Assembly: GCF_000715075.1 (NCBI RefSeq) | Contig: NC_134094.1 | Location: forward strand, 81,979,120-82,043,119 | Length of the DNA: 64,000 nucleotides | Direction of reading: 5' to 3' | Origin: Nicotiana tabacum | Lineage: Eukaryota > Streptophyta > Magnoliopsida > Solanales > Solanaceae | Shown: positions 1 through 11,453 of the stretch, in pieces | Numbering within the stretch: position 1 is the stretch's first letter | Layout of the letters: each line of letters opens with the position of its first letter | Made by a program: the position numbers and the translations under genes | The notes under the pieces: model-generated | What the model saw: only the letters and a program-made list of their open reading frames with translations | Told to the model about the DNA's origin: nothing | Database searches by the model: none

Positions 1-335
1 ATATAAAAATTGTTAAAAAGCCATCATCATTTCCTTCTAGCTTCTTTACAAAGTAACTATACCATTAATATTGTCAAACTTGGTCAAGGAACATTTCCCA
101 AAGGATTATAAATATTGTCAACTCCCTCCACCCCTACCCTTAAAAAAATCCCAAGGTCTCCCTTCATAGAGCATGTACTTGTTAATGAACCTTAGAATAT
201 CACATTTAATTTGGAATGATGTACTTGTTTAAGCTTCAGTTTAATAATAAGAGCTTGTAGAATTTGATTAGTTAGTTAATTTGCTAGGTCACTATTCTTT
301 GAGTTTATTAATTTCTTCTCTTGACCGCTCTCTAA
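1..335. other. AT-rich sequence, no gene seen
   Basis: No reading frame, RNA gene or repeat terminus could be recognised. It is the outer left flank of the transposon nest and may be host DNA or an older decayed repeat. Confidence 0.4.
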
Positions 336-530
336 TGACGCCCAACTATACTTTATAAAAAAGACTAAAAGATCGTTGCAAATATCATTCGGTTCAAGAG
401 TCGAGTTGAATTCCACAGGGAATAACCTATTAACTACAAATATTCGTCTCGCAAGAATTCAAATAACCAGTCTCTAAAAGTTGTAAATATCACTTATTTA
501 ATCTTTTACTAACTAAAACAAGTAGCAAGA
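336..530 (-). repeat. Athila-type LTR fragment (3'-terminal part)
   Basis: This stretch aligns by eye with 36180-36380, the PBS-proximal end of the complete Athila-type LTR of element C, and more weakly with 37980-38170. Shared words include the runs around CTCGCAAGAATTC and AGTTGTAAATATCA. It is in the same (minus) orientation as those LTRs. It stops abruptly at 530, where the chromovirus LTR of element D begins, so D probably inserted into or next to it. The rest of this LTR was not found on the other side of D. Confidence 0.7.
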
Positions 531-684
531 TGTGACGACCCGATCAATCATTTTGCTTTATAGAATCTTATTTCCCTATTTGAGACTTTTTATATGTTCT
601 TTTCCTATTTCACGACTTGCGGGTGTGGTCGGTTTGGCTCCGGAAGGGTTTGAGTTAGATTCAGAATACTTAGTTCCATAGTGG
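531..684 (+). repeat. First about 154 bp of element D 5' LTR
   Basis: It starts with TGTGACGACCCGATCA and matches the start of D's 3' LTR at 11454-11610 through the words GACTTGCGGG, GGTTGGTTTG-like and TTAGTTCCAT. The match ends at GTGG (681-684). Beyond that point the sequence becomes antisense chromodomain coding, which marks the left inversion breakpoint. Confidence 0.75.
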
Positions 685-1938
685 TGTCCCAAGTTGCCTC
701 CCCGACTGGCTGATCTATCCACTGAACTTTCACGACCGAAATCTCCTTAGACCTCAACTTGCGAACCTGCCTATCAACAATGGTAATTGGCTCCTCCTTG
801 TAACTCAAGTCCCCATCCATCTGAATTGTGTTATAATCCAACACATGGGACCTGCCAGCATGGCACTTTCAGAGCATGGACACGTGAAAAATTGTATGAA
901 CTCCCGATAAGATAGGAGGCAAAGCAAGCCTATATGCAACCTCACCAACTCGCTCCAAAACATCGAACATACAGATGAACCTCGGACTCAACTTGCCTTG
1001 CTTCCCGAATCTCATTATAACCTTTATCAGTGAGACTTTTAGAAGTACTTTCTCGCCCTCCATAGAAGACAAATCACTCGCTTTCTAACCCGCGTAACTC
1101 TTCTTCATGGATTGAGCCGTGCAAAGCTGCTCCTGAATCAGCATCACCTTATCTAAGGCATCCTTTACTAAGTCTGTACCATACAGCCTAGCCTCGTTGG
1201 GCTCAAACCAACCGACTAGGGAACGACATCGTCGGCCATACAAAGCCTCAAATGGAGCCATCTCAATGCTAGATTTATAGATGTTGTTATATGCAAACTC
1301 AGCCAATGGCAAGAATCGGTCCCACTGCCCTCCGCAATTAATTACACAGGTCTTGAGCATATCCTCCAGAATTTGAATTGTCCTCTTTGACTGCCCGTCC
1401 ATCTGCGGATGAAAGGCCATGCTGAGCTCTACCCGAGTATCCAACTCACCTTGTATCGCTCTCCAGAAATGCAAAATGAACAGAGTGCCGCGATATGAAA
1501 TAATGGAAATAGGCATGCCAAGCAACCGGGCGATCTCCTAAATGTGTATTTGAGCCAACCTCTATGAAGTATATGTTGTCATCACTGGAATAAAGTTTGC
1601 AGACTTTGTTAGTCTATCAACAATAACCCAAACAATATCAACGTCTGCAGCAAACCAACTACAAAATCCATAGTGATGCGCTCCCATTTCCACTCCGGTA
1701 TAACCATCAGCTAAAGTAAATCGCCTAGTCTCTAGTGCTCATACTTAACATGTTGGCAATTCAAACACATTGATACATATCCAACTATGGCCTTCTTCAT
1801 CTTCCTCAAGTCATGATACATCTTCGTGGTACCTAGATGTATAAAATAGAGCGAACTATGAGCCTCCTCTAGGATCAACTCTCTCATGCCATCAACATTA
1901 GGAACATAAAAGAGACCCTGGAGCTGCATAACACCATC
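605..1938 (-). pseudogene. Integrase C-terminal half and chromodomain remnant of element D
   Basis: The minus strand encodes, in order, an H2C2-like zinc-binding segment (1732-1929, ending CLNCQHVKYEH), a gap with disrupted catalytic core (1530-1730), the second half of the integrase core (1085-1525, with ILEDMLKTCVI and FAYNNIYKS), the post-core basic region (869-1072, ending FHVSML) and a chromodomain (605-844, containing KVQWIDQPVGEATW). Frames change between pieces and no single ORF is intact. The last part of the 605-844 frame (below about 690) is not chromodomain but antisense of the plus-strand LTR start. The zinc finger is separated from RNase H by the solo LTR at 1944-5168. Confidence 0.8.
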
Positions 1939-1943
1939 ATCAT

Positions 1944-4900
1944 TGTCACGACCTTAAATTCCCTCCGAAGGATGTCGTGATGGCACCTAATCTCTACGAC
2001 TAGGTAAGTCTATCAATTAGTAACCACTGAACAGATATGTAATTTCAAGATACTGAAAGTGACTAAATAATGGATAAAACCGTCAGTAAATAAAATCTCA
2101 CAATCTCATACGCTAAAACCAGTGGAACTGAGTCATAATCTCTATAGAACGCTGCTAAAGTACTACTACATCACTGTCTGAAAAGGAGATACAACAGTAA
2201 TAAAAATAAGGGAAAGTGACTCCGAGGTTTGCGGACGCCGAGCAAGCATACCTTGAAGTCTCTGGTAAAAGAAGCTAGCAAGACTCACTATCTACCGGCA
2301 CGAGCAGACGTACCTGGATCTGCATAAAAAGATGTGCAAAAGCATAGTATGTGTAAATCACAATAGTACACAACAAGTATCAAGCCTAACCTCAGCAGAG
2401 TAGTGATGAGGCCAGGTCAAGACACCTACTAGGATATGAAATAGACAGTATAAAATGAAATACGAATATAAAATGGGAAGTAAGAAAGCAACTAATATGG
2501 AACAAGATGATAGCATGATCTAAAATTGGGAAAATATCAATAGTATAAATAGCATGAAAGGAACAGCTAAAGTGATACAAAGATCATGTACAGACTACAA
2601 CTACTAGAATGATAACGAATGGAGCAATAAGAAATATTCCTTCTACGACACTTTGCAACATGAAATAACATCAAGAAACACAATGAGGTACCGCCTCATG
2701 CATAATGAAATCAAACTGAGGTACTGCCTCGTACAATCAAGAATAACAACCGAGGTACCGCCTCGTATAATCACATTTCTCAATTTTATATCACAATCCT
2801 TTCCTATGCCGCCGCGTGAGCTACACATACTTTAGCCCACCTTATGACGTACGTAGTTCCCCTACAAGCAACACGCACATAAGTCACACCTTATACCGTC
2901 GCATGCACATCAACCCAAGTCTTATGCCGCCGCATGCGCACCAAGATAATATCACAATAACAACATCGCACCACAAGTGCCCACATATCACAACTTGTCA
3001 ACAACAATATCAATGTTTCCACAACAATAGCACATGGCTCCAACACAACGTATACGAGAATATTAACAATAATAATGGATGGAAAATTCTCAATAGGATA
3101 GATGTTTCAACAATAACCAACATCGCCTCAACGTATTAATAACTTCCACAACCTCAACATCAAATAACTCAATAATGGGAAGAACAACGTGTAACCACAA
3201 TATTAGATAAGGCTAACTCACAATAAAGGAAATAATCTTTAACAATGAGTATCAAGTAACGGAAATCAACAAGTAAAGGGCAACATGAACAATTAATTCA
3301 ACAGTAATAATTAACAACGAAGAGATATCATGTGTCAATAAAAGGGCAAAAATTTCAACTAAAGCTTGTGAGCAATTTAGCAAGTAAGATGTAGAACAAT
3401 TTCTAAACAATTCAGCTAAAGCATTTAAGGATAGTCTAACACAATTAAGGATGATTTAACTATGAGAATCTAGAACATAATATGACATTCAATTAAAGCA
3501 TGAAAATAATCTAAGTAGCCTAAACCGGTCAAATACTACGTACAACCTGTGTACCCACTAGTTACCTTGCGTACACGGATTTCACTTAGCACAATTGAAT
3601 CAACCATACCAATCCTAAGGGGTAGTTCCCCCACACTAAGTTAGGCAAGACACTTACCTAAAATAGGCCAATTCACAACTCAAAAATAGCTTTTCCCTTA
3701 AAGTTGGCCTCCACACGGCTCAAATCTAACCAAAATTGACGCAATAACATCAGATAATGCTAGGGAATTCAATTGCAATAGATAAAGTTAAGATTTTTTA
3801 CACTTTTCCCAAAAAGTCCACAAAAGTCAACCCGGGGCCCGCCCGGTCAAAACTCGAGTCCAATGATAGATTCCGTCTACCCATGACCCCACGAGTTCAT
3901 ATATATGATTAGTTTCAAAATCCGAGTCCAAGTCGACTCTCAAAACTCAATTTCTTATTTTTTCAAAAACTTGATAAAGTTTCATAAATTTGTACTTTGA
4001 TTCACATGATTTTGTTGTTAAAATCTAAGATAAGTTGATGGAATATGATTAGAAAAAGATTAGGATCGCTTACCCAAGGTTTGTAGGTAAACATCCCCTC
4101 TCTGAGTCGTCTCCTACCGAGTCTAGGGTTCAAAAATAAGAGAATGAACTCAAATATCCCGTCCCTGAGCTATTTGTCCAGTCGCAGATGTCGTATTTGT
4201 GACGTGGGGTTCACAATTTCGAACCACGCAAATGCGAAGAAGCCCACATTCCTGCTATTATCACATTTGCGATGATTTATTCGCAAATGCGAACTGTGGA
4301 GTTTCGCAAATACAACCACTTGATCGCAATTACAGTCTTTGCTGTGCCAACCCCTCTTCGCAAATGCAAAGAAATTGTTTGCAATTGCGAACCTGACAGA
4401 GGCCCTTTAATATCGCAAATGCAAATCAAACACGAGGTCTAAGGCCTGCACCTGAAACAGATTTCACCAGCTATTTTTCCTAAGTCCAAAACCACTTTGA
4501 AGCCTATCCGAAACTCACCCGAGCCCTCGGGGCTCCAAACCAAATATGCACACAAGTCCAAAAATATCATACGAGCTCGCTTGCGTGATCAAAATTCCAA
4601 AATAACACCTAGAACTATGAGTCGGACACCAAAATGAATGAGATTTTCAAAGAAACTTAAGAACTTTCAATTTTACAACCGGACATCCGAATCACGTCAA
4701 ATCAACTCCGTTTTGTACCAAATTTTGCAGATAAGTCATAAATATTATAATGAACTTATATCAAGTTCTGGAACCAAGATCCGAACCCGGTACCAATAAA
4801 GTCAAACTATGGTCAAACTTGGGATTTCTTTAAACCTTTAAACTTCTAGTTTTCAACAAATGGCGATAATTCAAGCTAGGGACTTCCGAATTCGATTCCG

Positions 4901-5168
4901 GGCATATGCCCAAGTCCCAAATCACAGTACGGACCCATAGGGACCATCATAACACTGATCCGGGTCCGTTTGCTCAAAATATGGATCGAAGTAAACTCAA
5001 ATGAGTTTTAAAGCACGATTTCATATTTTCATTAATTTTTCACATAAAACCTTCCGAAAAAAGACACGGACTGTGCACGCAAATCGAAGAAGGCTAAACA
5101 TAGCTAATAGAGGTTTCGAAACATAGAATTGAGGGTTAAAACTATAAATGACCTATCGGGTCATTACA
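1944..5168 (-). repeat. Solo LTR of a chromovirus-type element
   Basis: The ends are TGTCACGACC at 1944 and GGGTCATTACA at 5168. On the minus strand it therefore runs TGTAATGACC to GGTCGTGACA, the usual ends of Solanaceae gypsy LTRs. Flanking 5-mers are ATCAT (1939-1943) and ATCAC (5169-5173), a target duplication with one mismatch. The flanks are otherwise contiguous pol sequence: integrase zinc finger on one side and RNase H on the other. No PBS, PPT or coding region lies inside, so this is one LTR left after LTR-LTR recombination. It contains repeated GAGGTACCGCCTC words (about 2690-2770) and a cluster of CGCAAATGCGAA-like palindromic words (about 4190-4430). Confidence 0.85.
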
Positions 5169-5173
5169 ATCAC

Positions 5174-6800
5174 CAATAGTCACCTCCTTAGAACCACCTC
5201 GTAGTACCGTCTCTCTAAGAACCAACAAGTGCGGGTCATCATATTGACGAGCCTTGATCCGCTCGAATAAAGAAGACTGATCCACAACACCTATAAAGAC
5301 TCGACTAGGCTCTGAGATATCCAACCTCACAAGTCGATTAGATAAGGATTGAATATCCAAAGCTAACGACCTCTCCTCTGCTGGAATAAATGCCAAGCTA
5401 CCCATACTCTTGGTCTTTCTGCTAAAGGCATCCGCGACTACATTCACCTTTCCCGGGTGATAAAGAAAGGTGATATCATAGTCCTTCAGTAACTCAAGCC
5501 ACCTACGCTGCCTTAGATTAAGGTCTTTTTGCTTAAACAAATGCTGCAAATTGCGGTGGTTGGTATAAACCTCACACGACACCCTATAAAGATAATGCCT
5601 CCAAATCTTAAGAGGATGGACTATCTCATCCATCTCCAAATCGTGCACAAGGTAATTCTTCTCATGGAGCTTTAACTGATGAGAAGCATAAGCAATCACT
5701 CACCCTCCTGCAATAATACACAACCCAAACTAATGCGAGAAGCGTCACAATAAATAGTGTACATTCTCGAACCTGATGGCAATACCAACATCGGTGCCAT
5801 AGTTAATGCAATCTTGAACTTCTGAAATCTTGCCTCATACTCATCAGACCACCTGAATTGAACACCCTTTTGGGTTAATCTAATCAAAGGAACTGCTATA
5901 AATGAGAATCCCTCTACAAACTCATGATAATAACCTGTTAGCCCCAAGAAACTCCTAATCTCAGTTGTTGTGATAGGACGAGGACAACTCTGAACCGCCT
6001 GAATCTTTCTAGGATCCACCTTAATACCCCTGCCTGAAACAACATGCCCTAAGAAAGCCATTGAATCTAACCAGAACTCGCACTTGGAGAACTTAGCGTA
6101 TAACATATGTTCCCTCAAAGTCTAAAGCACTAATCAAAAGTTGTGTGTGCTCCTCTATGCTATGCCGGTAGATCAATATATTATTAATGAAGACAACCAC
6201 AAAGGAGTCATGATATGACATGAATACCCGATTCATCAAATCTACAAATTCCGTCGGGGCATCAGTCAAGCCGATAGACGTCACTAAAAACTCATAGTGC
6301 TCATATCTAGTCCAAAAAGCCGTCTTTGAAACATCTGAAACATGAATCCTCAACTGATGATATATAGATCTCAAGTAGATCTTCGAGAACACCCTGGCAC
6401 CTTGAAGCTTATCAAATAAATCATCAATGCACGACAAAGGATACTTGTTCTTAATGATGACATTGTTTAGTTATCGGTAGTCAATGCTCATCCGCATACT
6501 CCCATCTTTCTTCTTTACAAATCACATAGGTGCGCCCCAAGGCAACACACTTGGCCTGATAAACCCCTTCTCGAGCAAATCCTAGAGCTGCTCCTTCAGC
6601 TCTTTCAACTCCGCAGGAGCCATACGATAAGGCGGAATAGAGATAGGTTGGGTTCCTGGCACCAAATCAATGCCGAAGTTAATATCACGATTTAGTGACA
6701 TGCCTGGTAAGTCAACGGGAAATACATCAAAAAACTCCCTCACCACAACAACCAAATCAACCATGGAATTCTCCACTGTAGTATCGCGAACAAAGGCTAG
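5174..6800 (-). pseudogene. Reverse transcriptase - RNase H remnant of element D
   Basis: Minus-strand pieces read RT N-terminus (6582-6776, [13 protein letters not shown]), RT palm (6093-6437), connection region (5696-6118, [15 protein letters not shown]) and RNase H (5142-5699, [15 protein letters not shown] and VVADAFSRK). Several frame changes and stops separate them. The RT catalytic box that normally reads F-[IV]-D-D is FINN here (codons at 6180-6185), so both catalytic aspartates are asparagine. The RNase H end runs directly into the solo LTR junction at 5168. The order matches Ty3/gypsy pol and continues across the solo LTR into integrase. Confidence 0.85.
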
Positions 6801-8740
6801 ATAGGCTACTTCTCAATCGTATTTTGAGCCTTCAAGAAGGAAATAACCTGACTGGATAAAATACTAGATGAACCTCTCCCATCCAACCTAGGCAACTCTA
6901 GCATCGCTTATGTAACCGTCTTGGCATGGCAATCAAGAACAACATGATGCAGAGATAACTAATCCATGCCAAGGATAACCTCGAAATCAATCATATCAAC
7001 CAATAGAAGATTTGCTCTGGTCTCATAACCCATAGAAAGTCATGACACAAGAGCAGTGAATCTGATCCGCAACAACAGAATCAACCACCGGCTTGGACAC
7101 ATAAACAGGAATACCTAAAGACTCATGAGATACATCTATATAAGGAGAAAAATGAGAAGACAAATAGGAATAGGTAGACTATGTATCAAATAGTACTGAC
7201 GCATCTCTATGACAGATAAAAATAATACTTATGATCACAACGTCGGAGGCTACTATTTATGGCCTGGCCTGGAAGATATAAAATCTGGCAGGAGCGCCAC
7301 CGACTAGCCTCCACCTCTAGAGCGACCTTTATCCACCTGCTCTCGGCCTCTGGCTGGCTGGACAGACAATGCGATAACTGGTGCACTAATCAGGGGTTGA
7401 TCTCCCTATTGCACTACCTTGCCACGAAGTCTAGGACTATACCTCTTCATATGACCAAGCTCCCCACACTCAAAATAACCCCTAGTCGTGGGAGACTATT
7501 GACTCTGGATAAGGACCTGATGGCCAGAATGCCCACTGGAGAAGCCCTGAATATCCGGCGGACAGTATGTACTCTCTGTAATAGCGTCAAAGTATGGATG
7601 CGCTTGAGCACCTCGAATAGGCTGTGGTGCTGAATACATAGGCATGCTAGGGGTGCCCCTCCCAAACTAACTCTACCTCTAGATGGGCATCGCTGAAACC
7701 TCCAGAATATCGAGGCCGCTTGTCCTTTGATGTGGCCTCCCTACTCTGTGTTGCGGATAAGCTCGATCCTTCGAGCTATCTTCACATCCTGGTGGAAGGA
7801 AGTCCCCAACTCTGCCTCTCGGGCCATAGCAACCTAAATTCCATAGTGCAAGCCCGAAAGGAATCTCCACACCATCTCTGCCTCTATGGGAAGTAATATA
7901 TATTCATGACGAGACAATTTATTGAATCTCGTCTCCTAGTAGGTCACAGACATCTGGTCCTGCTGGAGCTGCTCAAACTGGCTTGGTAACTCATCCCTCC
8001 TAGTGGGTGGAATATAATTCTCTTGGAAGATGTGCATGAACTGATTCCATGTCAAGGGATTTGAACATGCGGTCTACTCAGAAGATAAGACTTCCACCAT
8101 CTATGGACCTTCGCCCTTAGTTGAAATATAGTGAAGTCTACCCTATTGGACTCTACTAATCTCAAATTATGTAACTCTCCCTGCAACAATCAATAAAATA
8201 CTTAGGGTCCTCTGATGGCTCACAGTCATAGTGGGGAGGATGAAGCCTCTGAAATCGCTCCAACCTCTTCTGCTTATTGGTAGTCACGGATGGCTAGTCT
8301 CTGCAATTTGCTGAATACATGCCGCAAGTAATACCCATGGGGCCTGAAATAGCAACAACCTTTGCCAGTGCATGAGTGGTAGGGGAATGTAATTCCTTTT
8401 CAGCTTGGGATACAGCTATGTCAGTTTGAACTAGTCCGACCTGGGTCATGGCATCCATAAATCTCAGCACACGACCCATGACCTCTTGAAAGCCTGGTGT
8501 GGTCATGAAATCTGTCGGGGCCTGCTCGGCTACAAGTACCTACCCCTGCCTCTCAATCATAGGATCCTCTATTAGATCTACTGGTAGTGCCTATGAAAGT
8601 ATTCTGGGATGCCTCGTCCCATAGCAGGAGCACTGGCCCTTCCTCAGCCTCTACCTCTACCTCTACTTCTCCTCAGACCCACCCCTAGCCCCCAGCCGGT
8701 GCCATCACGCGCGTTCTCACCATATGTGAGAGAATAAAAG
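6800..8740 (-). pseudogene. gag - protease remnant of element D
   Basis: Read on the minus strand, the region begins near 8720 with an MVRTRVMAPAGG-like gag start and a glycine/arginine-rich stretch. A retrotransposon gag domain follows (about 7850-8000, FEQLQQDQMSVTY then ETRFNKLSRHEY), then a zinc-knuckle remnant near 7450-7480 (YFECGELGHMKRYSPRL, where the first and last cysteines of CCHC are replaced). The protease segment near 7050-7200 has the active-site context LFD followed by a stop, then STYSYLSSHF. Many stops are present. Plus-strand ORFs overlapping here are shadows of this antisense coding. Confidence 0.75.
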
Positions 8741-8905
8741 AAAGATCTAGATTTAGAACAACGTCGACAGAACGATAAGAAAATGAAGAAAGGGAAGATT
8801 CCTAACGTCTTATAGCCTCTCGAAGATAAGCATAGACGTCCCCGTACTGATCCACAAGAATCTACTCAGCCTGCTCATGACTCGTGAGACCTATGTCAAC
8901 CTAGT

Positions 8906-8918
8906 GTTCTTATACCAA
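8906..8918 (-). other. Primer binding site of element D
   Basis: The minus strand reads TTGGTATAAGAAC directly inside the LTR end at 8921. The usual initiator-Met tRNA-complementary PBS of these elements is TGGTATCAGAGC, so two positions have changed. It confirms that 8921-11424 is a 5' LTR and that gag lies to its left. Confidence 0.75.
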
Positions 8919-8920
8919 GC

Positions 8921-11424
8921 TGTCACGATTCAATTTTCATCATAGGTCGTGTTGGCGCCCAACGCTGCCGTTAGGCTAGCCAGTAATAAATCAACACAAG
9001 GATCGATAGTTCATTCACATCTTAAAACAAATGATGAAGTAGATAAGCGAAATCATTCCATTTTTTCATAACAAAATACTAACATCATCCTCAAGGTAAA
9101 ATATTAAAATAAATGTCATAACAGTGATACTACTAGGAAAAACGATCTAAACTCCCCAAAACCAAGTATCACAGGTGCACAAGCATCTACTAGAATATAC
9201 AATACTACTACAATAATTGTTAGGAAATAGAAAGTACATAGAATACAATAAATAGAGAGGAGGGAGACCAGTATGCTGCGGATCGAATCATAGAAGGCAG
9301 CTCACCACTAAGTCTCCTCAGCAAATACACCTACTCGCTTGTGTTACCACCAAATAGACTTATCTCCGTACCTGCACAATTAGTGTAGAAGTATAGTATG
9401 AGTACTTAAATCAACGTGTACCCGGTAAGTATCTAGTCTAATATCGAAGAAGTAATATTGAGGGATCGACATTGACACTAACTAGTGGTCAGCAACAAAG
9501 CAAATAAATAAATACAATATGCTTTTAAAAAAAAGGAACCAAGTTCCAATCCGTCAAGGTACTCATATACGCACTGACTATCTATGAGAATATTCCACAT
9601 AACCCTGCCAAGGCAAATGACCAATGCCATAAAGATAGCGCCGAGGTGATCAACCCGATCCCATAAGAATATCACTGGCGTATCTTCATAAGTGTAGTGC
9701 TCAGGTGAACAACTCGATTCCATAAGAGTATTAAAACTTCTGAACAAATATATACAATAAGGGAGTAAATTCGTAAGTGAAAGTGCAACCCCACGGCTAA
9801 TCAAGTAGTGCGCCAAATCTCAAGAATAGTAAGGCTCGGTAACTATGCAAGTCTAGTCTCAAGCTAAGTCATGAATTAACGTATTTAAACATGCATGATT
9901 AACTCAAATAGTACAGCTAAAGCATGGTAAATCTAAGTCTATCCGAAAGTGTCAAAATCTAGCATACGCACGTACGCTCGTCACCTTGTAAGTACGTAGC
10001 TTCCATACACATAGCACACATCATATAGAATACCTGCGAGGATAAGTTCCCTCTTACAAGGTTAGGCAAGAGACTTACCTCGCTCTGAAATCTGATAGCA
10101 GGCTCCAACACCGTTCTAACACCTCAAATCAATGGCGAAAACTCGTAACTAACCAAAGAATGTATAAACTAGTCAAAACATACTCAAGAACCCATAATTT
10201 ATCAATTAAAAATAATTTTCAACCCTGCACGAAAAGTCAACAAAAGTCAACCGCATGCCCACGCGCCCGGATTTCGAAAATTCTCAAAAATAAATGTTAT
10301 CCATAGAACCACGAATGCAAATATATCTTTTTTTTCTTAATTTCATGTCCAATTTCGTGGTCAATACCCTTTTGCAATTTCTTCCAATTTTCATGTTAAA
10401 TTCCATATATAATCCATGTATTTATCTCACAACAAGTTAAAATCACTTACCTTAGGTTAGATGATGCTCTTCAAGAAGCACCCTAAATCGTCCTAGCAAA
10501 GAGAGAATGAGGTAAAATGAGCTAAGTCTCGAAATTCCAACTTATAATCTGCCCAGGTATTACTCTTCGCGAATGTGAAGGCCAAATCTGCCTTGGCCAC
10601 AAATCCCTTCTCCGCAAATGTGAGGACCTTCTCATGAATGCCATGCTCTAGCCTTCCAAACCTACGCGAACACGAGCCCAGCTCCGCGAATGCGAAGGCC
10701 AAAGACTCGTCTGACTCCACTACTTCACAAACGCAATACCATGCATGCAAATGTGATACCTCATGCCCCCAGCCCTTCGCGAATGCAACACCATTCTCGC
10801 GAACGCGTAGGGTAAAAGCTCACCAGCCAGTCCTCTTTTTTGTGATCGCGAGACTTTCTTCGCGATCACAAAGCACACCAGCAACAACAAAAATCTGCCA
10901 ACTTCAACATGCTCCGAGTGGTCTGAAACTCATCCGAACCATTTGGAACTCCATCCAATCATACCAACTGGACCATAAACATAACTCGAACCTACTCGAG
11001 GTCTCAAAATATATAAAATAACATCACAACCAAGAATCGCACCCCAAACCAAGCTAATCAACTCTCCAAACTTCTAACTTCTTTCAACTAACTCTGAACG
11101 CGACGAACCATACTTAGACAACTCAGAATGAAATCGAATTTTACACATAAGTCCAATATAACAAGACAAACTTGTCCCAAGGCTCCGAATACCAAATGAG
11201 ATCCGATATCACCAACGTCCACTCCAAGTCAAACCTACCAAATTCAAGACCTTCTAAATGCCAACTCCCGACAATAAGTGACAAATCACTCTCGGACCAC
11301 TTGAGACCTGACACAAACATACGCCCAAGTCCAAAATTATCATCAAACCTATTGGAACCTTCAAATTTTGATTCCGAGACCGTTTACTCAAAGTGTTGAC
11401 TTAAGTCAAACTTGGCCACCTAGG
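8921..11424 (-). repeat. Remaining part of element D 5' LTR (inverted)
   Basis: It ends in TGTCACGATT on the plus strand at 8921 (minus-strand LTR end TGACA) next to the PBS. Its reverse complement aligns with D's 3' LTR, for example 11300-11400 against 11630-11720 around the word GACTTGGG. The first about 155 bp of this LTR are not here but at 531-684. A cluster of CGCGAATGCGAAGG-like palindromic words lies at about 10565-10875 and gives rise to spurious ORFs on both strands. Confidence 0.75.
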
Positions 11425-11428
11425 CCAC

Positions 11429-11453
11429 AAATATTTGTTTAAGAGGTGGAGAA
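11429..11453 (+). other. Polypurine tract remnant of element D
   Basis: AAGAGGTGGAGAA lies immediately upstream of the LTR start TGTAACAATCC at 11454. The same arrangement occurs before element B's 3' LTR (AGAGGTGGAGAT at 22016-22027). It shows that the LTR from 11454 is a 3' LTR in plus orientation. Confidence 0.7.

Larger units (their letters stand above)
685..11424. other. Inverted segment of element D
   Basis: Everything from the chromodomain end (685) to the truncated LTR start (11424) reads on the minus strand, while both flanks belong to a plus-strand copy of the same element. The reverse complement of the right edge (about 11400-11428, beginning GTGGCCTAGGTGGCCAAG) continues exactly where the LTR at 531-684 stops, compared with GTGGACTAGATGACGAAG at the equivalent place in the 3' LTR. 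A GTGG/CCAC tetranucleotide is present at both breakpoints. About 60-80 bp between chromodomain and PPT seem to have been lost at the other junction. Confidence 0.7.
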
